A DNA stretch of 64,000 nt from Galbula dea. Lineage: Eukaryota; Chordata; Aves; Piciformes; Galbulidae. A model generated the notes under the pieces. That model had not been told where the DNA came from, made no database searches, and worked only from the letters and a program-made list of their open reading frames with translations. The DNA lies in assembly GCA_013399015.1 (NCBI GenBank), contig VWZX01002522.1, positions 1 through 64,000 of the forward strand, given 5' to 3'. How positions within the stretch are numbered: position 1 is the first letter of the stretch; every line of letters starts with the position of its first letter. Below are positions 1 through 10,300 of this stretch, one piece after another. The translations under genes and the position numbers were made by a program.

Positions 1-29
<29 letters not shown>
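1..29. repeat. (TA)n microsatellite at left edge
   Basis: Fourteen uninterrupted TA units, possibly continuing outside the window. Confidence 0.95.
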
Positions 30-34
<5 letters not shown>

Positions 35-279
35 TTTTAAATGGCTTCTCAGGCAAGAACTGTTTAAGCACACACGTTTTGCTGGGTCTTCAGGAATGGA
101 GGAACCAAAATGTCAGACTATGAAAAAGGAAACCTGTTGCGCAGTTAGCACGGATTTTCCATTGCAATTGTTGTGCTGAGGCCCAGTCCTCTGTGTGTTG
201 TGCTACTATGACATCACAGACTAATTCTAGTTATTTAAATGAAACATGATGTGGGTTAACTCACTGCTGATAAGTGGAA

Positions 280-556
280 GGGAAGGGACCTTGAAAGATC
301 ATCTAGTCCAACCCCTCTGCCACAGCAGGATTCCCTAGACCAGGTCACACAGAAACGCATCCAGACAGGTTTTGAATATTTCCAGAGGAGACTCCACAAC
401 CTCTCTGGGCAGTCTGCTCCAGTGCTCTGGCACCTGAACTGGGAAAAAAAAAATTTCTTATATTCACATGGAACCTCCTATACTTCAGCTTACAGCCATT
501 GCCCCTTGTCTTGTCACTTTATTCCTGTAACTGCAGCCTGGCACAGAATCTGTAAG
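280..556 (-). mobile_element. CR1 LINE 3' fragment (minus orientation)
   Basis: The 5' edge gives GGGACCTTGAAAGATCATCTAG, the reverse complement of the typical CR1 3' terminal region. It is followed by the antisense of the CR1 3' UTR (CCTCTCTGGGCAG, GCCCCTTGTCTTGTCAC). It is diverged and truncated, with no coding capacity. Confidence 0.85.
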
Positions 557-3500
557 GAAGAGGAAGGAGCTCCTTTAGAACTTAGGAAAAATCTGGAATA
601 ACTTATTAGTCCTGGAGGATTTAATTACTTCAGAAGGAACTGAAATTTTAGATTGGTGGTGTACATGAAGTTGTTGCAGTTTATTTAATAGAAAGATACC
701 TTTTGAGTTGTACAGACCCATGGGATATTTCAGAATCCATTTCTAATACATTTCTTTGAGGTTCAAAATGCAACAGCAAAAAATAAAAATTCTTACCAGC
801 TTCTCATGCTGGTGGAGATTGAAGTTTCTTGTGCATTCCCAGTTTTCATTTAATACCTGACTACATATCATACAGTGAAGAAGCAGATTAAAATTGCTCT
901 GCTTTTGCATGGAAAGGGTTTTAGTTTCCAGTGACTACAGTGAGGAAGGATAAATGGACTCGGGACTTCATCCTTTTCTGTGTTCTGAAGCATTGTTTGT
1001 ATTTAACTTGTTCAGCAAGTCACAATGTATAGTCCTGTCCTGAAGGTTTCCAGCCAGCAACTTGGAAGTCTTTATGAATAATGTATTTCTTTTTGCTGAT
1101 GTCATCAGCCTTTTGGTTGTATATGACAGCAATTTAATGCTCAAAACCAGTGCCAGATTAGTAACTCTGAAAAGTCAGCCTCCACCTTTAAACAGAAAAA
1201 ATACACTGCAACAGCCACAGCAGTGTTTGTACTAAAAAGTAATAGTAAAAGGAAAAGACTTGTAGTTTATCTAAAAGGGTGTTGCATTTTTTTCCCCTCA
1301 GAGTTCAAACTATTGGGATTGCTGCAAGAATCTATTACTGTGAGCTGAGTGGAAAGGTTCTGGCAGAGCATGAAAAGAAAAGGTGGGGGGAGATTAGATA
1401 TTTCTTCCTCCTCGCCTCTCCTGCCCACCACCCATTCAATATCAGCCTGTGAGAAAGGGGAACTTCTGAAAGCAGTGTGTGGAACTGGTTAGAAATGATG
1501 CACCAAAGAGAGCTTCACTGGAAAATGTCAGCAGTGAGAGATCTTGCCATTGGTGAACTTTCCTGCTAACTTGCCTGTCCAATAGTTTCTTCTGTCTTGT
1601 TTACCTTGTCACTCTGCCAAGCACTAATCAGATGTTTTAGAAAGATGTTTGGTCTCAGACAGTGTCCTGAAGTTTTTGCTGGAAACTTCCACTTGAACTT
1701 CTAGCTTCAGGGTATCCTATTCCTGCATGTATTCTCTTACTAGTAACACACTGAGCTGATCCTTCCAAAAAAAGTCCACCTCAGTGAGAAAGGATAAGTC
1801 ATTCTCTTGACAGACACTTCTCAGTGTCTGTTGCCAGCTGAGATCAATTTCTTTCCAGTGTATACATAAGTGGATAGATTAGGATCATACTAAGTCATTT
1901 GATACTTTGTTTTCCTAGCTGATTATTGTTTTAGCTATACAATGTGGGGTCTTACCTGTTTTATTTTTCTAATGATGTGAAAAGGAACATCTCTTGCAAT
2001 CTCAATATTGTTAGCAATCTTAACATTTTATTGGTGTCCCAATAGGCCATTTGAACTGGAACAGTGATTTAAAGGGACTATGTGTTTTTGATCCCCTATA
2101 GTACATAATCCCAGATGAAGTACTAGAATTTTCCTGTCTTACATATTTACATAAATACAGGAGTTTGGAAAAAACAAACTCAAAACACTGATTATGAATA
2201 GCACTCATCTTTATTTTTGATATAACTTGTTCACAACACTGGTTTCTATTTTTTTCAGCTAGTTTGAACATCTTTGGTTTTGATTTTATGTTTATGAGCT
2301 GAGACTTAAATAACTACTGTCTGACTTCTTAGTGCTCAGAAAGTAGTTGGGCAACTGCAAAATAATATAAAAACACAAAAATGCAGCATGTTTTTTTTTC
2401 CTTTCCCCCCCCCCCCCAGTTATTTTTATAATACATCAGTAGTTTTTTTCAACTTTGAGGTAAAATGTGAAAGCCACAGTAAAAATTGAGGCACTGCTAG
2501 TTTTCAGGTGTCAGAAAAGTGCAGTTATTCTTCTGCTACTGGGTGGATGAATTCTCTTATATGTCCTTCCTTCACCATCAAAAATTAGCTCAGGAACTAA
2601 AAATGTTCTATGGCTCCTGGAAAAAATGAGGTGTTCTCTAGGTGCTTTTCTGTAAGAGGTAACAGTTACCTGAGCAGAAGGGAAGGAAGGAGGCCAGTTA
2701 GCTGAAATTGTAGATACTGCCCCATCAAGGGCACCAGCTGTTTTCTTTCTACTTTGTTTTTATGAAAGTGCTCTGTATTGGCTTTGACTGTGGAAGCTGT
2801 GAAGCAGTGAGAGCAATTACCAGTGCTGGGAGGTCTGGAAAATAGGGGGAAAGTCCCACAAACCAGCATGGATTTGATGTCTATGAACCATCCAAATCAA
2901 ACATAGACTTTATGTGAGTTTCCAAGTCACTGGTGGAAGCTTAGGGTCTGGAATTCATAATTTTCACACCTACTTTAGTTCAACACCACTTATTGAGATC
3001 ACTTTATATAGAAAGTATTTTTATAAGATGCCATAGTGGTAGTGCAGAAGGAGATGGAAAACTGGAAGAAGGTAGTGCCTTCTCTGGATTAGTAGATCTG
3101 TGATCTCCATGGATTAGACCCAACAGTAGAAATTTAGGGGCATAAGCAAGTGCAGGAACACAACTCAATGTCTGCACATTTTGGAACATAAATGTTTCAT
3201 GATTGGGAAACTCTTAGATTGGGCTTCATTTGGGGGACAGATTTTGACTGTGCTGAAACTTCTTTCTTGTGTTTTCGCAAGACTGCAATAACCCGTAACT
3301 CTTCCACTTTTGTTTAGAACCATCTTATGCTCAACCACTGTTTGATTGGTGAATGTTGGAAGGAAAATTGACTGTAGCATTAAAAATTTGACTTTTCTGT
3401 GCCACACACTAAATTATAGACAGCTTGGTGAGGCTCTGAGGATTCTTCTGACTTACAATAGTTGGTATATAACTTGGTATAGTCCAGAGGCAGCTTTCCA

Positions 3501-3783
3501 GCAGGAAATGCAGCCTGGAAACTGGCCGAAGCCTCTGCATACCACCTCAATGAAACCACCATGGCAGCAGGAATGTTTAAGACCCCAGGAATGACATGTT
3601 TCCCTTGAGAGGCTCTCAGGGAAAGGAGGGAAAAAGAACCAAATAATTCTTTATTTTTACCTCCTTCCGTCTCTGCATCTGTTCTAATTAAAAATAACAT
3701 ATGGAATTATAGTCCTGGTTAAATAATGAACACTGCACACAGCTTTGTTCAGAATGTGCCTCTGATGAATACTATTTGCTTAG

Positions 3784-3861
3784 GTTTACCAGGTGAGAAA
3801 GGAGAAAAAGGCAATCCAGGTGTTGGAACACAAGGACCCCGAGGCCCACCAGGATCTACAG
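3784..3861 (+). CDS. COL14A1: COL14A1 collagenous exon (COL1 domain)
   Basis: A 78-bp exon with acceptor ttag and donor GTAAAG. It begins with two bases of a Gly codon and ends with one base of the next, giving 25 whole codons. The translation runs LPGEKGEKGNPGVGTQGPRG and onward to GST, with Gly at every third position apart from the GVGTQG stretch, which still keeps the triplet register. Confidence 0.93.
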
Positions 3862-6108
3862 GTAAAGTTATTACATTTGAGGCATCTGGATTAGACCACT
3901 CTGACCCAGGTGCAAAGCAGCTAAGACCTGCATGGCTCTGTCCTCCCCTTCTAACACTTAAGCAGCAGAAGAGACAATCACACAAATATTTTCCTTCTCC
4001 CTGTGATAAGCTGCTTCTCTAAAACCTTTGTGGTTTTTATAATGTTGTAAGTATTTTTTTCAGAGATAGTGTCTAGAAGAGGAAAAAGTTTATCTGGATT
4101 AATTGCATTTATTTTCTCATTGACACAAGGTCATACCTAACTATGACTTCATAGAGAAATGTATTAAGCACATTAATCACAAGATTTACATTTAGCTCCC
4201 GAGAAAGCAGAGGGTGATATGCAGGTGTTGTTGAAACAGGCGTAAAATTGCATTGACTTCATTGGAATATCTGGCCATTAGAGTACAGATATCAAGGTAC
4301 AGCATTACCCAGAAGCTGCACTGAAAGGGAATTGGAGAATCAAGTGCTGTGCAAGCATCAGGGCTGTCCTCCTCCCACAAAACTGCCTTTCCAAATGTCT
4401 GATGCTCGATGAAACATTTGCTGTAGTATACATTTCTGGCTAAAAGCTGTCCCTGGCAAGGAAGGTGAAGCAGCTGCCAGAAAGGAGGCTCACTGGGAGC
4501 AGGTCTTCTCTCTGGTTGCTGCTTCATCTTCCTTGCCAGAAGGCAGCTGCAGCCTTTCCCTCAACTTGCCTGGGGGAGTCGGAGCTGAGATGTCTAGCCC
4601 TTCCACTCAAGCTATCTCCTGGAAGTGTTTGTGGCATACCCAGTGCCATGTTTTCCAAGCCTGGAAAGGTGGCTCCAGCTCCCTGCTTTTATGAAAGACG
4701 CTACTCAGATATTTCATCATCTCCTCCTATGCAGGACCTCCAGGAGAAAGTCGCACTGGAAGCCCAGGACCACCAGGTTCTCCAGGCCCACGAGGTCCTC
4801 CTGGTCACACAGGACCCACAGGCTCACAGGGTCCTTCTGGCCCACCAGGGTACTGCGATCCGTCCTCCTGCGCTGGTTATGGCATGGGAGGTGAGTAGAC
4901 AGGAGTCGGAACCGTTGCTGTTTGCAGAGGCAGGGGTGGCATTTTCTAACAGCCAAAGTAAGATGGAGGCTACTGGTGAACCTTGTGCTAAAACATTATA
5001 GCTCCCTAGAACTGTGCTTGTCCACTGCTGCTCTATTTTGTGGGACTGCAGATCGAAGAGAAGGTAGCCCCACCACAGTGACCAAAGGAAGTCCACCATC
5101 TGATCCCAGCCTGTAAAATGGATCCTGTGTAGTGCGGGATTTTTCCTGTATGTGTTTGTGTAGTTGTATGAGCCTGCTCCATCCCAATGGTCTGTGTTGA
5201 ACCCTCACCTTCTAATGTTCATGACAGCAGTTTCTACTTTTGTAGTTTCTCAAACATTTTGCTCAAATTTCCCTTTTGTGTGCCCTGAATGGCATGAGAG
5301 CATGACCCTTACTAAACTCCTAGTAGTGTAACCTGACACAGAGATGCATGTGTCCATCATTAACCAGTGAAGCAATCTCAAGAAAATTATTCTTTCTACA
5401 TCTTCTCTGTATCCTACTTTCCCATCTCATTATAGCACGAAGAGGCCATGGGAGAAAGTTAACACAATTACCAAAATTGTTGCCCAACCTAAAATCAAAA
5501 TTTATTAGTAAAGCACTAGTGACTACAAATGTTACACTTAAGGTATATTTGTTTGATGTTTATGGTTTAATCTGCCTGTGAGCTGATTTGTATGTTTTAC
5601 TTACCTGAATGTTTTTGTTGTCGTCTCTTCCTATCCCTTTCTCCTCACTTCCCCTCCCTGTTGTTCATTTCCTGTTTTAAGGCCCAATCCCTTACAATGG
5701 CTACCAATCCAGAAGGTGAAAGGCTCATTCTGGTTCAGGTCTCATTTGGCTGAAGGTCAGAGATGGATGCTGAACTGCTCTGTGCTTTCCATCAACGATA
5801 TTGACTACCACTAATGAACTTACTAGCAGCTGTACATGCACTTAACTTTCTTGCACTGCTAAAAAGTATTGCCTGACCCATTTTTGCCTGTTCATCATGT
5901 ATCCTAGACCATAATTGGAATAAGCTAAAGCAGGCAGAATGTGCAGTGTATAATAAGTACAGTATTACAACTGGACATTTGACAAATTCTGGTGGTGGTT
6001 TCCAACTAACTTGGCTGTCTGTTGGTGGGTTTCCAATTGCTCCAGCTCATTAATTTTGTTAAATGTTTTCATTGTTCCTTTATGTGAATAAAAGATGTGT
6101 ATTTAAAG

Positions 6109-6140
<32 letters not shown>

Positions 6141-6589
6141 CTCACACACTATATAAAAATATATCTATATACAAAATGTCAAATTCCTAATGACCGCTTT
6201 AATTTTCTACTCCCCCTTCTCCTGTGATAACCATATGAATACTCTTGGTGGTGGTGGGTTAAGGTGGATACGGTGAGCCAACTGATCAAGACATCCCAGT
6301 AGTGCAGTTGCCACATAACTCCTACCAAATCTATGACCCTGAGGACGTTTATGATGGTGAGCAACAGCCGTACGTAGTTCACGGGTCCTACCCCTTACCA
6401 TCCCCATACTCCCAGTCCTCCTACCCATCACCTCATCTTGCTCAACCAGAGTTTACTCCTGTTCGAGAAGAGATGGAAGCCGTTGAACTGAGATCCCCAG
6501 GCATTAGTCGCTTCACAAGGAAGATAGCTAAAAGGAGTGTCAAGACTCCAGTACGTAAAACTGCAAATGGAAAAAAACCTTCCCAATGA
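3784..6589 (+). CDS. COL14A1: COL14A1, collagen alpha-1(XIV) chain, 3' end (partial gene)
   Basis: Collagen XIV is a FACIT collagen of the extracellular matrix that associates with the surface of collagen I fibrils. Only the C-terminal end is in the window. Exons 3784-3861 and 4735-4890 give uninterrupted Gly-X-Y triplets of the last collagenous domain (COL1). They end in GPPGYCDPSSC, the two-cysteine (C-x4-C) signature at the COL1/NC1 junction of FACIT chains. A final exon at 6264-6589 encodes a long NC1 tail that is Pro/Tyr-rich, then acidic, then very basic (RKIAKRSVK, ending KKPSQ). An alternative short last exon lies at 5682-5719. All junctions split a Gly codon after its first base (G|GN), so either last exon fits exon 4735-4890. 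Gene identity rests on the FACIT signature, the QPEFTPV...E segment of the NC1 as I recall it from collagen XIV, and the MRPL13-MTBP-SNTB1 neighbours. The rest of the gene lies upstream of base 1. Confidence 0.93.
4453..4539 (+). repeat. Long imperfect inverted repeat (hairpin) in COL14A1 intron
   Basis: Arm 1 (4453-4484) and arm 2 (4508-4539) are reverse complements at 28 of 32 positions, with a 23-base loop. In an RNA of the COL14A1 sense strand, two of the four differences would be G-U pairs. The size (32-bp stem, 87 nt overall) is in the range of an animal pre-miRNA or a small palindromic element. No named miRNA was recognised. Confidence 0.8.
4735..4890 (+). CDS. COL14A1: COL14A1 exon, end of COL1 and start of NC1
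   Basis: A 156-bp exon with acceptor atgcag and donor GTGAGT. It encodes 15 successive Gly-X-Y-type triplets (PPGESRTGSPGPPG and onward). They stop at GPPGYCDPSSCAGYGMG, where the paired cysteines mark the end of the triple helix and support interchain disulfides in FACITs. It ends with the first base of a Gly codon. That phase allows joining to either 5682 or 6264. Confidence 0.94.
5682..5719 (+). CDS. COL14A1: COL14A1 alternative short last exon (candidate short-NC1 isoform)
   Basis: A pyrimidine-rich tract (5622-5680) ends in ttttaag at 5681. The following bases continue the split Gly codon left by exon 4735-4890 in frame: GPIPYNGYQSRR, then TGA at 5717-5719. The IPYNG motif resembles the extreme C-terminus of the sister FACIT collagen XII as I recall it. 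A canonical AATAAA at 6087-6092 followed by a GT-rich stretch would end this exon at about 6105-6115, so it looks like a complete alternative last exon with about 390 bp of 3' UTR. Isoforms with different NC1 lengths have been described for avian collagen XIV, as far as I remember. Use of this exon is inferred from phase, splice site and poly(A) signal only. Confidence 0.72.
6087..6092 (+). terminator. COL14A1: Poly(A) signal of the short COL14A1 last exon
   Basis: An AATAAA hexamer followed within 10-20 bases by GATGTGTATTT-like GU-rich sequence, just before a (TA)n tract. It sits downstream of the short alternative stop and upstream of the long last exon, the position expected for a proximal poly(A) site. 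Confidence 0.65.
6113..6140. repeat. (TA)n microsatellite
   Basis: About 14 TA units, about 20 bp after the AATAAA of the short COL14A1 last exon. Confidence 0.95.
6264..6589 (+). CDS. COL14A1: COL14A1 last coding exon, long NC1 domain
   Basis: The exon starts after ttaag at 6263 with the last two bases of a Gly codon and runs 107 codons to TGA at 6587-6589. The tail goes from acidic/Tyr-rich (YDPEDVYDGEQQPY), through Pro/Ser/Tyr-rich (SYPLPSPYSQSSYPSP), to PEFTPVREEMEAVELRSPG and finally a Lys/Arg-rich end. The acceptor is unusual: its pyrimidine tract (about 6196-6222) lies some 40 bases upstream of the AG, separated by a GT-rich, AG-free stretch. That suggests a distant branch point and possibly weak or regulated use. 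Confidence 0.93.
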
Positions 6590-7166
6590 ACTGATTAAAA
6601 AAAGGAAAACTTTTTATGTGCACCTATGTTTGGCCTTTTATCCAGGTATCTAACCTGTCAAGGAAGATGTTTACCAGCTCTTATATTAAAGGAAAAAAAA
6701 AAATGTACCAGACCAGTTGAGACAACAAATAATGGTAATTATCTTGCATGCCAGAAACTTAGTATGTTAGTGGGTTGGTGCTAGATGATGATGAAAGGTC
6801 ACTTGTAGATCTTTCTCTGGAGTACTGTTCCATACACTACTCAAACTGTACCTTAAAAAGCACATCTGGCTAGTTGGTGTACGTAGAACCCTTCAGAAAA
6901 GTTAACTTTTTGTTATCCATGTTTTTCTAGTTGATTATGTTCTCTTAGTTTTGGATGAATTGCTTTACTAGCACAGTAACATGACTAAATTCATAAGAGA
7001 TCAATGCATAAACATGTTTCCTTGAACCCAGACACTACATTTGCAAAGAAATCCTATGTTAATGGAATTTTTTTTTTTAAAGCCACATTATATAAATACA
7101 CAAGACTGCTCTGTAGGAAACTCTGATAATTTATTTTGAACCTCTTTCATTTCTGTTTTGTATGCA

Positions 7167-7172
7167 AATAAA
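7167..7172 (+). terminator. COL14A1: Poly(A) signal, long COL14A1 transcript (proximal)
   Basis: AATAAA 578 bp after the stop codon, followed by GTTCTGTATTTGC-like GU-rich sequence about 20 bases on. Confidence 0.65.
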
Positions 7173-7267
7173 AGTGGCAAGCTTTTATATGTTCTGTATT
7201 TGCTTGATTTTTTTTTTTTACTTGAAACAATTGTATAGATCTTCAGTGATCAGAATGTAAAGAAGCA

Positions 7268-7273
7268 AATAAA
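7268..7273 (+). terminator. COL14A1: Poly(A) signal, long COL14A1 transcript (distal)
   Basis: A second AATAAA, 101 bp after the first and followed by U-rich sequence. It could be an alternative end. Confidence 0.5.
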
Positions 7274-7300
7274 TTTTCATTTTTCCAAACTTTTGGGCAA

Positions 7301-10300
7301 CAGTTTTATTTTAAAAGATATAAGCTCTTAGTATAAACAATATTTACCCTTATTTAAAAAATTATACATGAACAAGTAGACAGAATAAATGAGGGCAACT
7401 TGGATTAGCTGATGACAAGAGGAAAGAAATATCCCAACCCAGCTGCTTGAGAAGCACAAAGCAATTGATTATGTTAATTATTATGTAACAAACAGTTTAG
7501 AAATTCTAAAGTGACTCAGTAAAGAGCTTTGAACAGCACTATGGAGACTAAGCATCAAAGCAGGACTTAAAGGAGAAGCTCAAAAATGTTCTTACATTTA
7601 AGCTGAAGTTGCAGATTTGAAACTTTTAATCCAGACCTATATAGACATGGAGTAGATGGCATGTGGATCCCAGGACTGTTTCTGCTTGCCTCTGACTGGG
7701 GCAAGTCTGTGCTCAGTAAGGAAAGACCTGTCAGCTATTGGTTCTGGCCATTTCTTAGCTCATCAGAAAGAACACAAACAGGTACCTTTGCTGTGTAATC
7801 TCACATTACAGTTCGTAATTAATTTGTGCTCAGACTAGTCACCATGCTAGATACAAACAAAAGCTCCTGTGGGACCAGGAAGAGTGGTAGGGTAAAATCA
7901 GGGATGTATGGAAGACAGCATAGACATCAAACGCTTCAAAGTACAGCAGTTATTTGCCCTGTATTTGAAATGGATGATTACAGTCTGAACAAATCTGTAA
8001 GTGTGCCTGTGCTACATAGCCCATTTCCTACACTGTGCCCTTCCAACAACTCCTGCACCAGTCAGAGAGCAGCTGGAAGCAGTGCTGCACCCTTCTGCAT
8101 GCAAAGTAGCCCCCAGCCTGAGTAGTCCCCAGGAGGGGACATGCACCTGACTGGCTGGTAACACAACCACCTTCCCCTTCACACCATATGGGAAGTACAT
8201 ACATTGAATTAAACAAATGAAGAGATTACTTGGGGATAATAAAGTAGGCATACTCATTAATTTTACAACTTGTAATAACTTTATAACTTAATTTACATAC
8301 TAAAGCACAAACTTTTAATTGCACTAGTTAATTTGCTTTAACTTTATATTTAAAAATAACATTTACCTGCCTGCTAACCAAAACACTTCATGTACCACTG
8401 GTCATCGCTCCACTTGCTGTGGAGACATAATAAAATGTGGGTACTACCAACTTATAAAAACGTTATTCAGGATTTGTAGGTTGCCAAAAAAGACATAGAT
8501 GCAGATGGTCAACATTTTCTCCAAAAATTCAGTCTCTGAAAGACCAGGAGTGTCTTGTATTTTTCCAGATTGCCTATGAAACTTAAGTGGCAGACTGTGA
8601 AGTATTTAGTATATGATGAACACCTGATGCCACCCAGATCCTACCAATATAGTGTATATACTGGGTCATTCTTTCCACAAAAAAAGAGCATTTACTTTAA
8701 CTACTGCTTTTAAAAATACTTTCACTAGTATAACACTAAATGTGCTAACTGACTTGGAAATGAAGTCTGCACATTTACTTGCTAGGAACATTTCCTAGGA
8801 TAAGCTCATCTGAATGCCTAATACCAAACCATTATTTCACATAATGATATAGCATTATAAATAAACCAATGTTTTTCTTCCTATATGATGCTTGTATAAA
8901 ACGGATACAGAAAACACAAATTTCCCTCACCAAACACTGCAAAATTTAGCAGATAATGTATCAGCATCTTCTACTACACAGGAAACAAGTCCTTCATTTA
9001 TTTACACAACAGCTTTAGCTTGAGGGTTCTCTGTGCAGAAAAATCAACAATGATCTTCAGGAAAGTACTTGCAGAAGCAAAATACCTTTCAAGACTTATT
9101 TTGCATCATTCAACACTTAGGTTCAGTTTCCTCATTTGGTTTTCATAATAAAAATGTTGCTGCTTCATTCTTTAATAGATTGAGTAAGGAAGGTGTGCTC
9201 CTGTGACCTTAATCAAAATTAGATTTGGGGTTGAGAGGGGGAAAAATAAAGGAAGAGTATCTCCATATAATCTGCCTTTTCTATCTGTTCTTTCAATAAG
9301 CTTTTAACAAAATCTACACTATGCTGGGCTGTCAGCACCTACTCCTAGAGAGGAAGAACCATGTCAGAGAATACATTGCACAGCCCCAAATGGGTGTTTT
9401 CATTGGTAAACAGCACTGAGAGTCTGAAGTGTGCCACCTTCAGAAGCTGTGCCTAGATAGCATTATCTAGGTTGTCTACTTTCTAAGGGAGACAAAGTTA
9501 CGGATATCAACACTCCTGTTGCCAATCATGTAACATCTCCATATCAAGACTAAAATATCATCAGGAATATACTTAATACCATTCATCAGCTAGAAGGCAG
9601 AGGAAAGTCAACCCTTGATGACAATCAAGACACCAGAGATTTAAGTACAGACCAGAATAATGAGTGGGAAAAACAGGAAAATTATTAAATAAAATTTTAA
9701 AAAGGTAGTTTTTATTCTGTTTGTTACCTGCATAAACTTCTCATGCGCTTCCTGGAGGCAGACTTTCCTACCAACAATGGTTTGTGGTTTGGAGGCAATC
9801 TAGCAGACAGAATCACCTGTGGAATTCATGCTGTCCTTGCTGCTCTGCAGTATTCCAGTAGCAAATTCTGCTGGAAAGGAAACACCACTTTTCAAGCAGC
9901 CAAGAAACTCCAGACACTGTCAAATGCTACAATCTTCTCCCTGCAGTAAATAGGTCCTCTGTAAGCATACACTGATCTCCCTGTGGCTTCATTTTCAGTG
10001 CTCCGAGCACACCCTATGGCAGACCACATCAAAAGATGGCTAAAGCTTCACAATGGTCAGTGACCAAATGCCTCTTTGGTCATAATGAACAGGCTCAGCT
10101 ACAGGCAAAGTATACTGCGCAGAAAAACTTCCTAGAAGGTTGCTGAAGACTGCGAGAAACTCCCACAGGACAAAAAATGACCATCAAAAATCTCCCCACC
10201 CCAATATGCATCTTTTAGTAATATTTTTTTATCTCTAAAAGGGCTACAGCATGCACACACATATAGTTGGTACCTGCACTTCTTCTTCTGAATAGTTGCA

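Larger units (their letters stand above)
1..3783 (+). other. COL14A1: COL14A1 intron (3' part)
   Basis: No Gly-X-Y coding stretch or other exon was recognised before the acceptor at 3782-3783. The region holds a (TA)n tract at its left edge (1-29), a CR1 fragment (about 280-556) and a 13-base C run (2405-2417). The rest is unremarkable AT-rich sequence, and the open frames in it are short and lack splice context. Confidence 0.75.
6590..7300 (+). other. COL14A1: COL14A1 3' untranslated region (long isoform)
   Basis: AT-rich, non-coding sequence directly after the TGA at 6587-6589. It contains two canonical poly(A) hexamers, 7167-7172 and 7268-7273, each followed by T-rich or GT-rich sequence. 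The main 3' end is therefore placed between about 7185 and 7310, by inference. Confidence 0.7.

Noticed and set aside
4465..5001. 178-codon plus-strand open frame over the intron and the second COL14A1 exon
   Set aside because: It reads the collagen exon in a different frame from the Gly-X-Y frame. The real frame is fixed by the glycine triplets and splice phases.
9743..9949. 68-codon open frame downstream of COL14A1
   Set aside because: No family resemblance and no regulatory or splice signals supporting a gene.
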